Shown here piece by piece: positions 11,680 through 22,673 of a stretch of DNA of 64,000 bases (positions within the stretch are counted from its first letter, which is position 1; every line of letters starts with the position of its first letter). The position numbers were made by a program, and so were the translations under genes. The notes beneath the pieces were generated by a model, which saw nothing but the letters and a program-made list of their open reading frames with translations, had not been told where the DNA came from and made no database searches. This DNA is from Hyparrhenia diplandra (lineage: Eukaryota; Streptophyta; Magnoliopsida; Poales; Poaceae), in assembly GCA_015847255.1 (NCBI GenBank), contig JADLZK010008803.1, positions 682,001-746,000 on the forward strand. Reading direction: 5' to 3'.

Positions 11680-12350
11680 GCCCAAGGCCTCGCCATCCTC
11701 AAGACGCGGGCGGATGTTAATTGCCGACCGGTTGGCGATTAACATCCCGCCGACCACCTTAAGCGGGCGGCCCAAGGCCCCCAGCCCGCGTTCTTCCTTC
11801 TTCCTCCCGTCCTTCTCCTCCCCGTCGCTGCCGCCGTCGTCCGGCTTCGTCGCCGTCCCGCCGCCAGGCCCTCCCCCGCCAACCTCCCCGTCGATTTAGG
11901 GTTGCAGCCGCAGCCGCCGCCGCTTAGGCTCGCCACCGCCGCTGTCGCTGGCCGACCTCCCTCCCCTCCATTCCGCCCCCCGTCCATAGAATGAGCTTCC
12001 GCCCGCCTGGCGTGGCCGTCGACACGGCGGGCGAAGCGGCTCGGCTGGCGTGTGAGCTCGGGATGGGCCGCCCGAGCTCGGGCGTGGCTCGACCCATCTT
12101 GGGCACGGGCGGCGGCGTGGGGGCGTGGAATCCTCATCCATGGCGGCCATGGCGGAGGGAAGGAGGGGAGGAGAAAGGGGAGGGGGAGGGGCGGACGCCG
12201 CCGGGCGCCCTAGGCTCGCCGGAGCTCCGGCGAGCCCTGGCCCGCCGGCGGGGGCGGAGGCGGTGGCGGCGGGGGCGAAGTCAGCAGGAAGAAGAAGGCG
12301 ACGGGTGGGCTTCTTGCCGCCGCTAGCTGGGCCGGATGGTCGGCAGCTAA
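11680..12350. mobile_element. GC-rich insertion present only in duplication copy A
   Basis: Copy B has only a short spacer at the matching place (57291-57320). The insertion is flanked by CACTCCC on both sides (11673-11679 and 12351-12357), a possible target duplication. Near its left end is a foldback (11708-11751) with arms GGCGGATGTTAATTGCC and GGCGATTAACATCCCGCC. The interior is GC-rich with alanine/proline/arginine-rich frames on both strands, like a captured plant 5' UTR or first exon; no protein family is recognised. MULE-type capture is possible but the terminal repeats are unclear. Confidence 0.45.
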
Positions 12351-12357
12351 CACTCCC

Positions 12358-12925
12358 CTCCGCACGCCGCAGTGATGAGCCCACGGCGGCGACCCGACGC
12401 CGTCGCCGCGTAAGCGCCCGCCGCAGCGCCCGGTGGGAGTTCCCCGGAGGCACGGGCGGACTAGCGCGGTTCCAAGGTACAACCTGCGTAGAAACCTAGG
12501 CATTTGGGTTGTTGGCACTTGGCACTGCTTGTCTACTTGCTTTCACCTTGTTTAATTGTTTATTCACATGAAAAAATGTATTTAATTGCGCAGTGTGATT
12601 GTGCAGCAACAAAATTGAACGACGCGGTTATAGCTACAGAAAAATCTAACGGGACTGTTCTCTTATTTTCTTACAAACTTAGACTGCTTCAATCCAGATC
12701 AGGTTTCACGGTTACGTGCCTTTCCGTTTGCAATGACATGAAAACTGGATTTAGGTGTGGTTCATAACTATAGAACACAATCTCACCAATAAACAGGTCT
12801 TAAAAAAATTTAGAGATGAAAGGCTTTTGACAGCGGCATGAGCAAACCAATAGGCTAAAGACCCTTTCGCCAAGATCATTATAATCTCATATATAAACCA
12901 AGACTACCCAAAATACCTTGACAAA
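12358..12925. other. 3' flank of decayed receptor, copy A
   Basis: Aligns with 57320-57580 and 58040-58400. Holds no convincing coding frame. The CTTAGACTGCTTCAATCCAG part resembles 63255-63290 as well, suggesting a common 3' region of this receptor family. Confidence 0.45.
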
Positions 12926-15061
12926 ACTATTTGATCATACAGCACCCCTACAACAAAGAAAAGGCCCAAAAGCAATAAAAAAGGCGACCCTTTTGTCCAT
13001 TTTTTCTTTGGAGTGGACATTGATTGTAGGTGCTTCAACCGGGCCACAGAGTTTAGCAACTATAATCCCACATAACTTTGGGTTCCCATCAAAGCTAGAA
13101 CTTGAAAATGTACTAAGCTGGCCTGCACTTTTCGGGATAGGGCCTTCAGGTCATTATGAGAAACATTGAATTCGAGAGAGGAAGTGCAGGTTGCTTTCGG
13201 TGCTGATGGGATTACACTGTCAAATGGTTGCTAGACAAGTCTAGCACTTGCAGATTTGTAAGCTTGCTTAGCTGCTCGGAATCTCACCGACAATCCGTTG
13301 AAGCTGAAGTTGAGCTCCTCAAGCGATTTCAACTTAACAATCTGCTGCGGTATGACACCGTTAAGTTATTGCAACCAAGATCCGGTGTTTTTTGAAAGTA
13401 CTTGGCTATCCGGTATTGGAATGAATGCGCTAAGTAAACAGGAAGCTCAAACTCAAATGCCCTCGAATCCATATGGGCTGTAGTCGTTTTACGTTCTTAG
13501 CATTGGCATCTCTCATCAAAGCTGTTGGTAACTCCCCGTGAGATTATGCATTGATAGGTCAGGTGAAAAAAGTGAATTTAAGTTTTTGATCCAGTGGTAT
13601 TGACCCACCGAAATGATTCTGTTCAAAAATAACATCTCGCATTCTTGAGCTTTGATAGCCGAGAGGTATATTCCCCGACAACGAGCAATCAGTATGGAAA
13701 GAACCCAAGATTACGAAAACCATCAATTATTTCATCTTGTGGCATGGCCTCCCCTTGAAGCCTGGTCCCGATAAGTAGGGTGGTGAGATTCCTCTGAGTT
13801 CTTGAGAATATGAAGCGTATTAGTAATATTTGTAAAGTTGTTGGCACCAAGTGACGGGGAAAACAAGAGATTTCAAATTGCTTATTCTCGGTGAAAGCTG
13901 CCCATGTAAGTTGTTGCTGGATAGCCGCAATGCAATTAGGTTCTTTGCATGAGTATATGCTTTTGGAATTGTGCGGTGAAGTTGTTGTACGAGAAGATCT
14001 AATGCTTGTAGATTGGGCGGGTTGAAGAAGTTGATCTTACGAAGCTTTCCACTAAAGTTGTTGCTCTTGAGGTCAATCATTATGATATTTGTGCAATTGC
14101 TTAGAGCTGATGGCAACTCCCCAGACATGTTATTGTTGTTCAAATGGAGTTCCAACAGCCTCTTGAGCTGGCCTATAGACTACGGAATCTTTCCCTTTAG
14201 CATATTACCTCCAAGATCAAGGTTAGCCAGATTTCTAAGCTTCATTATGTGTACACCATGAAGTAATCCATGCAAACCATTGTTTGGGAAAAGAGAGGTG
14301 CTCTAATGATGTAGCGTTGAAGAAGTCTTACGTGAGGGATCCGAGGCGATTGTTGCCGGCCTTGACTATTTTAAGTTGAGCATTTACCTAAACCGGCTGG
14401 AATGCTGCCACCGAATTGGTTGAAGGAAAGATCAAGCAATCTGAAACGGATCTTGAACGATGCGAAAAGAAGATGGTATACATCCTTGAAAACTATTGTT
14501 GCTTGCATTGATGGCAATAAGATTTCTTGTTTTTCTCCCAAATTGTGGATGGAAATTCTCCTGTAAACATGTTGCTTGATATGTTGAGTACTTGCAATGG
14601 ATGCTCTCGTGATTGTGAGAAAAGGCTCTTTTCAGGTTACCCCGAGGCGGTTGAAACTCACATCAAGAACAGTGATGTTGCGAGATGACATTAGTTCGAT
14701 GGCAGGCTACGGGCGTGTGAGTTGTATGACAGATTGAGACGCTAAACAAGCCGGTGAGCTCGCTTAAGGATGGTGAGATGCTGCCTTCTAGGCTTCTAGA
14801 TGCCGAGAGAGACCTCAATAACTGCTCCACTTTCATTGCGGTGATGCCTTCCCACTTGCGGCAGTCCGTGCCATCCTGCCGGGACATGGCAACACCATCT
14901 TCATGTGATAGTCCAGCAAGGAACTGGAGTAGGGAGCTCTTCTCCTGCTCATTGCATGAAGTGGCAGGATTGGCCATGGCGAGTAGTAGCACAATACCAA
15001 AGAAAGGCATGGCCAGCCTACTGACCTTGCTTTTGCATGAAGAATGGTGTTCCCTCTGCAT
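12926..15061 (-). pseudogene. Decayed kinase-less LRR receptor-like protein (duplication copy A)
   Basis: Same family as the receptor at 7497-9676. From the N-terminus (near 15010-15061): signal peptide (FFGIVLLLAMANPATS), LRRNT beginning CNEQEKSSLLQFLAGLS with a DCRKWEGIT motif, then LRRs (for example NNNNMSGELPSALSNC near 14100), a cap (NPKLCGIIVAKLCG) and a membrane segment ending close to GVLYDQ near 12930. Many one- or two-base indels interrupt the frame, so only pieces of up to about 130 codons are open. Some lesions, such as a missing stretch at AGCATTTACCTAAACC (14379-14394), are shared with the copy at 58403-60505, so decay began before the duplication. Confidence 0.8.
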
Positions 15062-16404
15062 GTTGTTTTTTTGTGGTGAGTTTTGGTCTGAGTAGCAAAT
15101 GTATTTGCAAAGACCCTGTTTACAAAAGGTGGCTAGTTTGGAGCTGTACTAAAGAATGATAAGTGAACTAAGGAGCAGGTAGGAAAACTATGACAAGTCA
15201 ATTGACCAATCTCTGCAATTGGAGTATACTAGAAGCCATATATATACTAAATCAGATACTTAAATTGGCCCCCCTGGATAATGATCACTGTCAGATCAGT
15301 AGTGTTTGATCTAGAACGGCACAGGATGCTCATTGCGCAACTGTCACATCACTGCTTTTGAGATGTAAGGGGCTGTTTGTTTCAATAATAATAATAAAAA
15401 GATGTAGGGGGCTGGTTGGGGGAGACGTGCTGTTGGTTTTGGTGACCCCAACATTGGTTTTGTAATGCAATTAGTTTGCTTACGACCACTGTTTAGCTAA
15501 TAGAACTACTGCTAAATCTCGTCGACGATAAACTTAAGCTGCCTGCCTTTCATTTTGTGTATTAATCTAATCTAATAGACGTTCCACCATTTATATCGAG
15601 CATATTTGGTTGGTCAACCTTGATATTACTCTATGCGAGTGTCTTGTTAAAATTATCTTTTTTTCTTTTTATATGGAAAATAAAGAATGACACTATAATA
15701 ATTTGCCAGTGTATGTCTGTTGTGTTAAAAAAAAAAATTCTGTTGGACTGGAAAAGGGGGAAGGTCTACTCTTTATTGTATTCATGTGCTCTATGCAATC
15801 GTTTCAATTTAATCAAGGTTTTCAAATAATGGTCGAATGTCTTTTTTGGATGTCTGCACAAAAAATCTGCACTCTGCACCAACTAAATTAGAGATTGCCC
15901 ACATTCATTGTCAATTGATTAAATTAATAGTGATTATTGTAGGGGGTGAGATTAGCACTTGGATGCTTAGACTTGTGGCACAATACCTTTATTTCCAGGT
16001 GAAGGTCTTTATTTTCCAGGCTTTTTTTCAAGACAGCAAAATTCTGTGGTCACTGCAATTGACGAAACAGGACAAGGTGGCAAACTGGCAATGTTGTCTT
16101 CTTCAACTGGTAAGCTGATTTCCTCCCACTGTTTTAGTTTCACTAGCTGTAGGGTTACAATGGGTGAGCAGCAGTCAGGTTGACCAAAATCAGCTTTTAA
16201 TTATCTACTGCAGTCTGTTGCAAACCATCAAGGAGTTTCAGGCCAAAAGAAACTTGCCATAGTCTGAATTGGAACCAATGAAACTATTGGCCCAAAATTC
16301 AGCACCAATTGTGCTTTAATTCTGGCTCAGTAAACCCAGGTGTGTTTGCACAGAGATGTTTACACTTCTAGAAATATTGGTTAATAAATAATATGTGAGG
16401 CATT
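15062..16404. other. Upstream flank of the decayed receptor, copy A
   Basis: Highly similar to 60506-61873. No convincing gene. The uninterrupted target of the tiny LINE insertion of copy B is at 15694-15709. The high similarity of this non-coding flank shows that the duplication is young compared with the receptor lesions. Confidence 0.55.
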
Positions 16405-16767
16405 TCAAGTCAATGCTAGCTCACGTCTGACATTTGCGTATTCTTCCTCGACATGCAGCATCCATTTCACTATAAATCTTTCTAGCAGGGTCAGTCTACT
16501 GTCCATCGTCATGATCAACCAAGAGTGACGATGCAAGATCCTCACGAAGATTTTCCACGGCATCCGACGAGAACTTACACAGAAAGAAGACAAAGACTGG
16601 TCTCTATTCCATCCCTTACCTGGGTTCACCATTTCGTGTGAACGTGCAAATGTGATGGCATATATATGGCGTGTGATGATATAACGTGCTGCTGAACTCA
16701 TTGACAGAAACGCACAAAGGAGGCGTGGAAAGACCTTTTGTGCTATTTTGTACATATGCAAACGCAC
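16405..16767 (-). CDS. Short open frame conserved between the duplication copies, function unknown
   Basis: A 120-codon open frame whose last 75 codons (from an internal Met, beginning MVNPGKGWNRDQSLSS) are also open in copy B at 61874-62101, with a single amino-acid difference (Thr to Ala). The part before this Met is frameshifted in copy B. No signal peptide, membrane segment or known motif is evident; it is rich in Arg, Leu and Trp and ends with EEEYANVRRELALT. Because the whole flank is almost identical, conservation alone does not prove coding. It could be chance or an exon of a non-coding transcript. Confidence 0.25.
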   Translation of the reverse strand: MRLHMYKIAQKVFPRLLCAFLSMSSAARYIITRHIYAITFARSHEMVNPGKGWNRDQSLSSFCVSSRRMPWKIFVRILHRHSWLIMTMDSRLTLLERFIVKWMLHVEEEYANVRRELALT

Positions 16768-16786
16768 AATTGTGTTATTATGAATA

Positions 16787-16820
16787 CTAGTATAATGCCC
16801 GTGCTAACGCTTACGGTATT
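16787..16820 (-). repeat. Helitron 3' terminal hairpin and CTAG end
   Basis: Minus strand: CCGT, a two-base bulge, GC, loop GTTA, GC, ACGG, then GCATTATA and CTAG. A short stem about 8-10 nt before CTRR is the known Helitron 3' end structure. Confidence 0.85.
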
Positions 16821-16951
16821 GTTCTTTGAAATTGTTAGTTTAAATCAGGTTTTGATACAACATTAGTATCTCCTTGTGTATGAGTTACATTGTAGCTAAC
16901 TTCTTGATCAAGAATTGAATATCTTCGGGGAGATTGTCACAGCTTTCTTTG

Positions 16952-19900
16952 CTCATTTTTCGTCAAGATGTCACCCAGGAATTCCCTCCTTAGTGTAGTT
17001 GGTTCTGTACATGACGGATAGAAATATTATATCAAGTTTATTGAAACATATGTATACTATCTGGACTTACATTATTGATCGGTGGTAATTTTTCTCCGTC
17101 CCACCACTTCATGAAATTGTACACAAGAAAGCCTCCCAATTTCCCTGGAACCGGTTAGTTGTTCAAATAAGCATTTTTTTGTGACATGAAACTTATCATA
17201 TAACTTATTACAAGTGATTACCATTGTTTATTATCTTGAACCTTTGTTACCCATGTTGGGAAATCTCCAACCCAATCCCAAACATTGTTCTTCAAATCAG
17301 GATTTGTCGAGCCATGGCGAGAGAAAACTTTTTACAGATATTGTGGAATGTAGCTTTTTATGCAAATCTTTTGGATCAAACCTCTCGCAGCACCCTGTTA
17401 GATCTTGAAGTGGATCTAAAATATGCACGGTTTTGGTTTGCAAGTTCAATATAATGAGAGTGTATAGGCCATCTCGATAGTATGGTAGTAGAATCTATAA
17501 GCAAAACATAGATCGTGAGTGGTAAATTACTTAAAACAAGACTTTTAAATAATACAAAAAAACATATCTTACATTGGTACAATCTTTGATGCTGTATCGC
17601 ATACCCGGCCAACACTCAAGTACTTTTTTCAGTTTGTGGTGATATGCTTTGTCAATCCTGGGACAACACCGTGGATCTCGCCCAAAACAAGTTATTTCTC
17701 GATAATCATTATAGTAGAGATTATTTTATTGTAAGTATTTCATGAGTCATATAATTTTAAAATTCTTTGTACATGTCAACTTACAAACAAACTTGAGGTC
17801 CATGAAGTGGCGTATTTTTTGTTCAGCCCAAAGTCTTGGTTGTACGCAAGCATGCGAACGACCAAATTAAAGCTCTCATGTTCCAATTCTTTGTCTTCAT
17901 GTATAATATTCATAACATTTCTAAGGGTTAAAGTAATTGGATGTGGTCGTTTACTTTGTATCAACTCTTTGCTAAAAATCAAGAACAAGAAACAAGTTCC
18001 TTATATCAGTATAGACTTGTTAGTGGCAATATAGTAGAGATTATTATTATATATTAGAACAATTAATTTTACTTCAGAATGACTTACTCTAAATCTCCAT
18101 TGGTGGCGTACATTTGCAACTTCACGCAAATCCCCTCCAAAACTTGTTCTTTATTTGTCCAGTTCAGTAATTTTGTCATACTCACATCAGGGAGACATGA
18201 TCAATTCAAATACATCGAGCTCTTCAAGAAGGTCATCCAATTCATTTTCTTTCTCGGTATTTTGATATTCATCCGATAACCCTTGGTATTCATTTAACGG
18301 AGATTTATATAATATTGCAGGCAACTTGAACCTCCGGTTACTTATATCTCATTTGAAACATGATTATTTCTTCGACATATTAAGAAATTCAAAAAAATAG
18401 TTGTTTATTTTGTATTAGCACTATACTTAAAAAGAAAGTACCTGGGTTACATGGTGAGACAAAGCACTTCTGTCCAATACTCCATGAATTTAAGAAGCCA
18501 TAAACCACAACTATAACTGGGCAATATTAGAGATAAAAACTATGAGGCATACATATAGTATTTATTTTGAGACAATGAAATATAGACAAGACCAAAAGAT
18601 ATTTTACCAATCTTCTTGCATTGGTTGGATGATCTTATGTGTGATTTCCCAAGATGTCACATTGGTACCGTGTTGCCATTTCTGAGGTCTAGCTCGGTAA
18701 GGTTTGCGACATATTTCATCTGTCTTTCCATTCCTAATAGCTGGTATGAAAAAAAAACAGCACAAGGTTAATCAAGCAACGAATGCTAAGGATTCTTATC
18801 TTTTAGAGAATTAATATGTAGACCAAACTTTTATATTTAGGCTGTACCGTAAAGCCCGAGATCGTCAAAGTCCTCGTTTTTCGCTCCAAATGAGTCCAAA
18901 ACATGTATCTCACCTTTTGAAGCATTTACCACCCCTAGGTACCAGTGATACCTTTCAATATTGATTGGAATGAATACCTGTAGTAATTGAGATATTTTGT
19001 AAATAATTTCTCTAGATTTTAAACCTGTTAAAAATCAGAATATATATAAGAGATTGTGGTCATTCTTACCATGTCAGCTTTTAAATAATTTTCAACTCTT
19101 GTTTTAACCGGTTCGTCTCTATTATAGCTCAGGTCAGCCTCTTTTTTTTCTCTCCATCATTTTCAGTAGCAGTTGAGAGATAATTGTATTTTCTAAATAC
19201 ACATCTCCGCCATCTCTATGAAGCAAACGTTTTTCATACCGCATTAATTCAATATACATACTTATGACCTGCAAGTTTTAAATTTGTCATTCCAAGCTAG
19301 AAAAATAAACGGTATTTACCATTACTTAAAGGTAAAGCAGTTGTCTTACAGCGCCATTGACTTGCCGATTCGAAACAGAAAGGCAATCTAGGTCCTCCCT
19401 GTGTCCCCAAGCATGGTTGATATTAATAAGTTTGTGGTCCATGTCTTTTCCTCTCATGTATGTAATAACCTCATCATCTTCTGCTGTCGGCTCATAATCT
19501 ATAGAGATATCATTTTGTTGCTATTAGAAATATGTTGTTAATAAAAGATATTTAAAATATAGTCCATGCAGTTTCAACATCTAGATGGCTCACCTTGAGG
19601 CTTATTATATTGAGGTACCAGCACTAATACATCATCTGGGGCATGCATCGTATGTTCATCCTTTTGAAGTTTTGGTGTGTGCACGTCTTCTTCATCGACA
19701 TTTGTTGCTATCTTGAAGCAATATTATTCGTAGTAATGGTCTGCAAAATCTATATATAGTATCAGTTTAAGTATCTGATTCATATAGTTTGTATGCAATG
19801 GTCCACGCGGACAAAATATGATAGGATAGTTTGTTGTGTACTTACATCGTCATGAGCACGCTTCCTCTTCTTGACCTTGCTGCTATCTTGAAGCAATATT

Positions 19901-20861
19901 ATTCGAGATCATCTTTAGTTTGAACATCTATATCAGTATAGCAATGCTTTTTAGTAAATTAGCATATAAAGTTTTTATTTCATCCTTAATTAAAAAGTAG
20001 CATGAGGATGTTGTGCAATTTTGTCTCACCAGAAGTAGGCAGTGCATCGTTACATGGACCTCTAGAGCTAGGAACATATTCATCATTTCTGTGTAGCCAA
20101 TCTGTGATATATTTGAACTCATTAGTGAGGTTCATGAGGTACATCGTAAACGAGGAAGTGGGTGAAATTTTTTTAAAGGATCGGATATTTGATACCTTCA
20201 GGCGAGGATGGTTGAACTAATATTTCTCCCTCGTCTTTGTCCAACGTTTCAAGGTTTGGGGCTTCGATTGCATCAATCTCTATTTTTTAAAAATAATTTG
20301 GCCAATGAGCAAAGTATTATCTCAACTATAATGAATAACTTGGGAATGACGCAAGATAAATTTTCTAAAAGTAGTGGGCAAAACCTAGGTTATAAATTTA
20401 TTAAAACTAAAATTCACCTGAGTTGTCTGGCTTCTGATCTTTCGTAGCTTCGGGAGAGGATGGCCGAAATAATATTTCGGAATCATCTTTGTTCTGGATC
20501 TGGTTGCTAGAGCCCTCGATTGTTGACTGACCCTCTATTTTTGGACATTTTCTATAGATGAGGAGAACATTATATAATGCAATCCTATTAATTGCAATGA
20601 TAATATAATTTTACAAAGAAATTATTGGATGCTAAGGTCCAGTTATTTTTCACCTGATAGCGATGATGCCGGAATTATTATTTCGGAAATGTCTGTGTTC
20701 GGCGTGTCTTGACAAGAGGATTCCCTTTTTGGATCATTCTCTGTAACATGTTTAACCTTGTTATGTATCATTATGATCAAATCATTGAATCACAGCGAAC
20801 ATAGGATATTTTGAATATAACCTGAACAGGTAGGCGTGGCGGTCGTCGTGTCTGGGTCCAT
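16952..20861 (-). CDS. Multi-exon Ulp1-like (C48) cysteine peptidase with two peptidase modules, Helitron-borne
   Basis: Ulp1/SENP-type peptidases cleave SUMO-like modifiers. About 18 exon-sized frames can be followed. First come short acidic exons (20822-20861, 20657-20741, 20419-20551, 20194-20280), then a DWLHRNDEYVPSSRGP exon (20032-20113) and a basic KKRKR stretch (19845-19890), a likely nuclear signal. Module 1 (19550-18290): RYHWYLGVVN with His codon 18945-18947, HVLDSFG with Asp, QPMQED, and SCGLWLLKFMEYW with Cys codon 18507-18509. Module 2 (18200-16952): FNLVVRMLAYN, DGLYTLIILN, VHILDP, GGFLVYNFMKWWDG and a stop after LTKNEQRKL; the His and Cys positions appear changed to Leu and Gly. 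A few frame changes (18180-18190, 17290) may be intron errors or lesions. Exon limits are approximate; transcription is unproven. Confidence 0.65.
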
Positions 20862-22078
20862 GATGTTCTGCATGGGACGGAGGATGATCTGCTGATTAAC
20901 ACGGGCGCACGTTCCTGATGCTGCTGTCCGAGACGCCGTGGTCTTTTTTGGATCGTCCTGCACTTGTCGCTGCTCAAGGAGTACACCAACAAGGTGTTGT
21001 CCACGCTGCCACGTTGGTACATACGTTAGTATGATTGGATACTTTTGACAGGATAGTATTATAGTACATACGTGCATCACAAATTAGGTGTTCAAGAGAA
21101 GAGAAAACCGGAATCTGTATTTAAAAAATGTAAATGATGCATTCATGGCAAGGAGGCATAGAAACAACCATACCGTAGTTCCTGATGCTGTTCTCTCCGT
21201 TTGGATGGTGGTGGTGGAGAACGATCAGTACGTACGGCCGACGGCAGGAGAAGGACGAAAGGCGCTGGTCGTGGCGGTGCGTCGTAAGGATGGCCTGGAA
21301 CTGGATCGTGGCGCGGCTCGATCGGCGAAGAGAACAGAGAGACGCATCACAGCCTGCGGCCACACTGGCCGGTGGCGGCGCCCTGCCTCCTTGCCATGAG
21401 GTGGTGACGTCGAACGATGGCAACGAACTGTAGATTGGAAAAAAAAAATCAAGCACACATACATATACTAACGCACACATGCATGGAGCTGTCGCAGCGC
21501 TGACGGAGAACAGAGCGGTGTCAGGATCCTCCATTATTTCTTACGCACAGATCTACGCAGTGAAAATCATATGGCGGCGGCCATCCCGACGACGATGCCC
21601 CTGCTGCAAATGGCGGCGCAAGAAATGAAACTGGGATCACGGCGCGGTGTCTAGGTCGAGGAGTGCTCCCGGCGAGGACGGTACGTGCTTCAGGCACCCG
21701 CTGTCGACCTCGCCCTCTCGGTTTCAGATCGCGGCTCGCCGTGGCTAGTTCCCGGTGATTGCGGGGCGATGATCGTGGTGGAAGGATATCAATCTGCAGC
21801 GCTATATGTTGGGCAGTTAATATGGCGGCTGGGCTGATAGCACGGCAATTGAGATAAATGGGCTACGAGATTGTAGGCTTTCCCGGTGAGGGCTGTGCGT
21901 TCTGCTGCCTAGGCTGTTAAGGATCTGGAATGGTGATCGTAATTAAACATTGATGGTATTGTGGACTGTGAACGCTCTCCAGCCCAACTCCATTTTGATG
22001 CGCAAGAATATTTTGTCCAAAATATTATTATTGTGTGACCGAATTTTCTTTCATTCTTTTTTTTTTTGTTATTATTAC
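20862..22078 (-). promoter_or_regulatory. Region upstream of the peptidase gene
   Basis: Lies between the RepHel 3' end and the first recognised peptidase exon. 21100-21760 is GC-rich, as plant gene starts often are. Minus-strand frames at 21121-21534 (MEDPDTALFS...) and 20790-21080 could include further 5' exons; note the similar starts MEDPDTA and MDPDTTT. No TATA box could be assigned with confidence. Confidence 0.35.
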
Positions 22079-22397
22079 TGCTATTTTCTCAACCGTGTAC
22101 AAAATCATTCATCAGAACTCTGAAGCATCATTCTGAATCCAAATAAATTAAAAATTATACTCGGATATTCAGTTACATATAGATTACTGCTATTTCCGCA
22201 ACCGTGACCCAAATCATTCATCAGAACATCACCCTCAATCCAAATAAATTTAAAATTGTACTCGGATATTCAGTTACATAGACATTACTTCTATTTAGGC
22301 AACCGTGACCCAAATCATTGATCAAAACTCATTAGAGCATCACTCTCAATCCAAATAAAAATATTGTACTTGGATATTCAGTTACATAGAGATCAGG
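22079..22397. repeat. Three tandem copies of a ~105-bp unit
   Basis: Units start near 22079, 22188 and 22289. Each contains a CAACCGTG...AAATCATT part and ends with GGATATTCAGTTACATA. They lie between the 3' end of RepHel and the peptidase gene. A shorter 26-bp duplication (ATTTTGTCAACAGGCAATAT) follows at 22413-22464. Confidence 0.8.
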
Positions 22398-22673
22398 AGC
22401 CAGGCTAATGACACATTTTGTCAACAGGCAATATATAATCATTTTGTCAACAGGCAATATATAATGAAGTCATGTCTGAAGAAAATAATTTTGTCAGGAC
22501 GGATGCATAGTTCCTCAACCACCATCAGGTTTCACAGTCTTCTCGGAACCTGCAGATTAAGCATTGACAAGATTAGATTTTTCTTCAGACCGAGTGACTC
22601 AACAAAATATTTTAGAATTATTGATGAATGGAAACTGCTTTTGAGAAGGCTTATTGAGTATACATACCATTAA

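Larger units (their letters stand above)
11540..16786. repeat. Segmental duplication, copy A (left part)
   Basis: Matches 57150-62259 in the same orientation, about 45.5 kb away. The match covers the GC-rich 5' part, the decayed receptor and about 1.7 kb of its upstream flank. It continues across the Helitron at 30253-30425, which matches 62260-62660. Differences: copy A has a 671-bp GC-rich insertion (11680-12350) and the Helitron; copy B has a MITE, a 450-bp replacement and two tiny LINE insertions. Similarity is highest in 15100-16786 (about four substitutions in 600 bp by eye near the right end). Confidence 0.9.

Noticed and set aside
11896..12453. Long Ala/Pro/Arg-rich frames in the GC-rich insertion
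   Set aside because: Open in several frames on both strands because of high GC content and lack of stops; no domain visible.
21121..21534. A separate gene beginning MEDPDTALFS
   Set aside because: More likely an upstream exon or chance frame of the peptidase gene region; no motif to support an independent gene.
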